From: an uncultured Collinsella sp.
GTDB lineage: Bacteria; Actinomycetota; Coriobacteriia; Coriobacteriales; Coriobacteriaceae
Direction: 5' to 3'
Length of the DNA: 64,000 bases
Assembly (NCBI GenBank): GCA_958353395.1
Contig: CATWSG010000001.1
Span: 62,001 to 126,000 of the forward strand
Positions 60,669 to 64,000 of the stretch are shown piece after piece. How positions within the stretch are numbered: position 1 is the stretch's first letter; each line of letters opens with the position of its first letter. Under the pieces are notes generated by a model. It was not told the origin of the DNA. It did not search any database and worked only from the letters and a program-made list of their open reading frames with translations. The translations under genes and the position numbers were made by a program.

Positions 60669-60708
60669 ATATGGCCCGGTTCCAACCCACCTTGGAACCG
60701 GGCCATAT
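60669..60708. terminator. Bidirectional terminator between Nim-like gene and hybrid kinase
   Basis: ATATGGCCCGGTTCCAA and its exact 17-base complement flank CCCACC. It sits between converging genes and is one of the strongest hairpins in the window. Confidence 0.9.
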
Positions 60709-60710
60709 GC

Positions 60711-62900
60711 TTATGAAGCGGCGGCGATGTGCGCTAACGCCTCGACGAGCTCTTGCGAGCTCACAGGCTTGCTCAAGTGCGCGTTCATGCCCGCCTCACG
60801 CGAAAGCCTGCGGTCGTCGGCAAAGGCGTTGGCACTCACGGCGATAATCGGCGTGGTCGCGGCATCCTCGCGATCGAGTGCTCGAATTCGACGCGTGGCC
60901 TCAAGGCCATCGATGCCAGGCATCATGATGTCCATCAACACCACGTCGTACTCGTGCGGTGCGCTCGCGGCAAACGCCTCAACGGCAGACTCGCCGTCCT
61001 TAGCATGCGTCACGACGGCACCGGCACGGCCGAGCGTAAACTGTGCGATCTCGGCATTCAGATCGTTATCCTCTACGAGCAAAACGCGCAAGCCCTGAAG
61101 TGCATCGTCATCGCCAGTATCCGCGGGAACTGCCTGAGGAATCTCGGAGCGGTCGCACTTCTCGAACGGCAGGCGGATGGTAAACGTCGTCCCCTGCCCC
61201 AAGACACTCGTAAAGCTCATGGTTCCGCCCATAAGCTCGACCAACTGTTTTGCGATAGGCGCGCCCAGGCCAGTTCCCGATGAAGCGCCTTCCACCTGTT
61301 GCTCCTCGCGGCAAAAAGGCTCGTAGAGGTGCTGTTGGAACTCCTCGCTCATGCCAATACCGTTGTCGGCGATCGTGTATTCATAGACGGGGACGCCATT
61401 CGCTGGCTCCACCTCACGGCACACCAGGCGAACATAGCCGCCCTGGCGGTTGTACTTGACGGCATTGCCGGCAATATTGAGCAACAAGCGCTTGAGGTGC
61501 GTCACGCTCACCCGCGCATAGGGATGATTGAGCGTCTGCTGGTCGCAGATAATTGTCACCAGACGCTCCTCGGCCTGGCGCTCCAGAATATCGCGTACCT
61601 CGTGGTTGAGGGTCACCAAGTTTGTGGGAACAAGCTCCAGGTCGACCTGCCCGCTCTCCAGACGACTCATATCCAGGGCCTCGTTGGCAAGGTCGAGCAG
61701 CAGTCCCGATGCCGTCCAGATCTTTGAGCGGCACTCGGTCTGCTTTTGCAGATCGTCCGCATTGGCATCGCCGACCTCGACCATGCCGCGAATGCCGTTG
61801 ATGGGCGTGCGCAGATCGTGGCTCATGCGGCGCAAAAACTCCGTCTTTGCAGAGTTGGCAGACGAGGCCTCACGCGCTGCCTTTGCCAGCTTGTCGCCAT
61901 AGTCGCGCTCCTGCTGCAGCAAGTCCGTCAAACGTCGACGATCAGCGCGGCGACGCACCATCACGACAACGGCTACAACACCGCTGTAGAGCACCAGCAC
62001 GCCGGCAGCAACAGCCGCGACGACCTCAAAGTAACGCCGCGCCGAGGCATAGGTGTACACGTAGAACCCGCGCGCTTTTCCAAATGTGCCCAAATACCAC
62101 TCGCCGTTGGCGTTAACCAATCTGACCTTACCAGCCGGGCATCGATCCTTTATACCGTCGACAATGAAGACATCCGTCGCAGGCAGATCAAACACGCCCA
62201 ATATGGTGGGTTCAACGGCATTGGTCGCAACGACCTTGCCGTCGCTTTCGATCACGATATTGCCGCTGTCGATGGTCTCATAACCACCGAGCAAGCTCTG
62301 CAGTTTGAGCGTATTGCTCGCGACCGCCTTGGCGCTCTGGTGTCTCACTGCGGCAACGATGCCCTCGCCATCCTGCCGAGTCACGCAGCCAATGTCTGCG
62401 ACCGAATCATCCGCAAGCGTGATACGGGCGGTATAGGACTTAAGCGGATGGGCTGCCACCTCCAACACGGGCGCTTCCTTGAGATACGTAGCGAGCGACT
62501 CGTAGCCCACGTCATCCGTCGAGCACTCGGACACCAAGCTGCCCGATGCGTCCGTCACGATCAGTGCACTCACGTTGAACTGGTCGGCATATTGCTCCAG
62601 CGTGGCGTTATCCACCGAGCCGTCGCGCTCCATATCGCGCGCTGCCTCTCCGGCAATCTCCATAACGCGAATCAGGTTTTTGGTCGTATAGGCGCTATTG
62701 AATGCATCGTAGGAAAGACTCTGCGTCGCCACGTAATCGACAACGTCGGCAAAGCGCTGCTCGGCTTGGGCCGTCGTATAACCGTAGCTCATCATGCCGG
62801 CAACAACCGAGAGCGCTATCCCCAGCAGGGCGACAAGGAGCCATACCCCTGCCGAACGATTGCCCCGCTCCTGAGCGGCGTGGTCGAGCGCATCGATCAT
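60711..62900 (-). CDS. Hybrid sensor histidine kinase with receiver domain
   Basis: The 729-residue protein has a TM helix (about 17-39), a periplasmic/extracellular sensor region (about 40-290), a second TM helix (about 293-315), HisKA with His361 in MSHDLRTPING, an ATPase domain with DNGIGM and TGLGAPIA, and a C-terminal receiver with the phosphoacceptor in LMDIMMPGIDG (about residue 655). The stop is at 60711 and the start ATG 62900 overlaps the stop of the solute-binding gene by 4 bases, so ligand-binding protein and kinase are co-translated and likely form one sensing unit. No output DNA-binding gene is nearby. The kinase resembles the broken one at 57315. Confidence 0.92.
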   Translation of the reverse strand: MIDALDHAAQERGNRSAGVWLLVALLGIALSVVAGMMSYGYTTAQAEQRFADVVDYVATQSLSYDAFNSAYTTKNLIRVMEIAGEAARDMERDGSVDNATLEQYADQFNVSALIVTDASGSLVSECSTDDVGYESLATYLKEAPVLEVAAHPLKSYTARITLADDSVADIGCVTRQDGEGIVAAVRHQSAKAVASNTLKLQSLLGGYETIDSGNIVIESDGKVVATNAVEPTILGVFDLPATDVFIVDGIKDRCPAGKVRLVNANGEWYLGTFGKARGFYVYTYASARRYFEVVAAVAAGVLVLYSGVVAVVVMVRRRADRRRLTDLLQQERDYGDKLAKAAREASSANSAKTEFLRRMSHDLRTPINGIRGMVEVGDANADDLQKQTECRSKIWTASGLLLDLANEALDMSRLESGQVDLELVPTNLVTLNHEVRDILERQAEERLVTIICDQQTLNHPYARVSVTHLKRLLLNIAGNAVKYNRQGGYVRLVCREVEPANGVPVYEYTIADNGIGMSEEFQQHLYEPFCREEQQVEGASSGTGLGAPIAKQLVELMGGTMSFTSVLGQGTTFTIRLPFEKCDRSEIPQAVPADTGDDDALQGLRVLLVEDNDLNAEIAQFTLGRAGAVVTHAKDGESAVEAFAASAPHEYDVVLMDIMMPGIDGLEATRRIRALDREDAATTPIIAVSANAFADDRRLSREAGMNAHLSKPVSSQELVEALAHIAAAS

Positions 62901-63765
62901 GACAGACCCTCCATATTCAAAAATGGCGAAGGGTCATCAAAATACTTTGACACCAGGCGTTCCATGGTGCCGTCGGCTAGCATTTCTTGATAGGCATGAG
63001 TGAGCTTAACGTCGATGCCGCGCGTATCGTTGATATCGAAAGCGGTGCCCAAACCAACCTCTAGCAGCGGCTCATCCAAGATGCGATACGTCACACCATA
63101 GTCTTTTTCGTAGGTGAGCAGCGAGGACTCATGCGCGGCGATGGCGTCGACCAGGCCCTCGACGAGCGCCGGGTTCAGGTATGAACGGTCCGAGAAGCTG
63201 TAGAGCTCCTTGATCTGCGGAACGTTTTCATTTGTACGATTGAGCAAAATGCCCTCGGGCTTGGTGGTGGACTGAACCGCCACGATCTTATCCTCAAGAT
63301 CGGCAAGCGTGTAGATATCGCTCTGGAGATCGACCGCGACCACCTGGCGGCTCGCAAGGTACGGGCCAGCCCAACGATACTCGTTTTCGCGACCCGTCAT
63401 GCTAAAGCTGCCCATGACGCAATCGAGCTCGCCGCTCGCCAGCAGCTCTTCCTTCTTTTCCCAATCGATCAGCTGGTACTTTGGCTTGTAACCAATGCGG
63501 GCCAAAGCCTCGGTTAGTATCTCGACATCCAGGCCAACGATATCGCCGTACTCGTCGGTATACACAAGCGGTGGATAGAGGTCGCTTCCGACGTTGAGCG
63601 TCTTAAGGTTGTCGTCTTTGGCTTGTGAGGCGTCCAGACCTTTTGATGCAGACGTCGAGGCTTCGTCATTCGACCCAGAACAGCCAGCTATCGCTACGAC
63701 AAAGGCGCTCGCACTGCAAGCACAACAAACAACGAAATGGCAACCGAGCGACGGGGTCTTTTCAT
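62897..63765 (-). pseudogene. Family 3 solute-binding lipoprotein with a frameshift in its signal peptide
   Basis: The mature part reads as a family 3 solute-binding protein (about 255 residues, with LNVGSDLYPPLVYTDEYGDIVG and GYKPKYQLIDWEKKEELLASGE). Its signal peptide is split: ATG 63765, with GGAG upstream, encodes MKRPRRSVAISLFVVLA in one frame, and the lipobox AIAGC (SASAFVVAIAGCSGS) follows in another. One base added near 63717 would join them cleanly. The longer open frame from 63817 begins with an unrelated MLLFLTISVCK stretch, so it is less likely to be the real start. The gene overlaps the kinase start by 4 bases. It may be broken in this strain, or the base may be missing from the consensus. 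Confidence 0.78.
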
Positions 63766-63857
63766 CGAGCTCCAGACGATCCTGTTTACAGACTGAAATG
63801 GTTAAAAATAATAGCAAATGAAACCACTCGAGCGCCCAATGGTTACAGACGTTTTAC

Positions 63858-63899
63858 CATGCGGGGCCTTCCAGCCGACTTGGCAGAAAGCCCCGCATG
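63858..63899. terminator. Hairpin before the end-of-window gene
   Basis: CATGCGGGGC and GCCCCGCATG pair over 10 bases around a 22-base loop. It lies at the 3' end of the gene running off the right edge and could be its terminator; no clear T-run is seen. Confidence 0.5.
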
Positions 63900-63909
63900 C
63901 AGCGCTCAC

Positions 63910-64000
63910 TTACCGTGCATTAAAAACGTAGCGGTCCAGGCGGTCGCACGCTTCCCTCACGCGCGAAAGAGGCAGCGCCAGATTCACGCGAATGTGACAG
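63910..64000 (-). CDS. MalY/PatB-type aminotransferase C-terminus (5' part outside the window)
   Basis: The last 30 codons before the TAA at 63910 read HIRVNLALPLSRVREACDRL and end RYVFNAR. The HIRVNLALPxSxVxEACxRL pattern is the C-terminal substrate-binding segment of MalY/PatB (class I/II aminotransferase, cystathionine beta-lyase type). The Arg in HIRVN is the typical carboxylate-binding Arg. Only about 30 residues are visible, so enzyme identity is tentative. It is read toward the solute-binding gene at 62897. Confidence 0.6.
   Translation of the reverse strand, partial: CHIRVNLALPLSRVREACDRLDRYVFNAR

Noticed and set aside
1..64000. tRNA, rRNA and CRISPR arrays
   Set aside because: No tRNA cloverleaf with TTCGANNC arm, no rRNA segments and no regularly spaced direct repeats longer than the 10-base array at 38566 were seen.

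Overview
The window reads as chromosomal DNA of a gut member of the Coriobacteriia, most like Collinsella. This is an inference from the GC-rich codon use with NNC/NNG third positions, AGGAGG-type ribosome binding sites, and the mix of a bile-salt-hydrolase-family enzyme, a PTS permease, NCS2 base permeases, many LysR regulators and stand-alone GGDEF proteins. No rRNA, tRNA, CRISPR array, transposase, integrase or phage gene was found. About 64 protein genes are packed closely, with strong hairpin terminators between many transcription units.

Layout. 1-8 kb: partial DHA2 drug exporter, a peptide deformylase relative, a LysR regulator, then a leftward cluster of an amidohydrolase-fold protein, two ceramidase-like hydrolases and a PTS EIIBC permease. 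8-15 kb: an XRE-HTH/aminotransferase fusion with its own operator array, a divergent LysR/EamA pair, Kup potassium uptake and a choloylglycine hydrolase. 15-21 kb: a second, active-site-degenerate deformylase relative ending inside a 109-nt compound hairpin, two NCS2 permeases, an esterase and a MetE-type methyltransferase with its LysR. 22-25 kb: TPP riboswitch, attenuator and thiM-MTH1187-thiE operon. 25-31 kb: patatin, then two related GGDEF/PAS proteins (one with EAL). 31-43 kb: flavoprotein, cysteine-less ArsC-like protein, COG0523 GTPase, trmL, an AAA-ATPase / class II UvrA / AAA-ATPase block punctuated by three copies of one palindromic repeat, a TetM-like GTPase, mscL, rsmJ and small proteins. 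44-56 kb: rlmA, MATE exporter, a second LysR/EamA pair, ung, SDR, VUT transporter, prfC, a GntR-ABC operon and a ClC channel. 56-64 kb: LOG protein, K+ channel, a doubly frameshifted BvgS-like hybrid kinase, a Nim-like flavoprotein, an intact hybrid kinase overlapping a solute-binding lipoprotein gene whose signal peptide is frameshifted, and the end of a MalY/PatB-type aminotransferase.

How genes work together. The thiamine operon is controlled by TPP through an attenuator. The GntR-ABC operon carries a 9-bp inverted repeat suited to self-regulation. The intact hybrid kinase and the adjacent binding protein overlap by 4 bp and probably form one sensing unit. The AAA-ATPase and UvrA-like genes overlap by 8 bp and are probably translationally coupled. 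The strongest candidates for something undescribed are the XRE-aminotransferase with helically phased half-sites, the AAA/UvrA2/AAA block with a 10-bp-period triple repeat, the PTS/ceramidase cluster, and the 109-nt hairpin element. Three one-base indels and one premature amber codon at 54-64 kb may be real decay or consensus errors; reads would decide.
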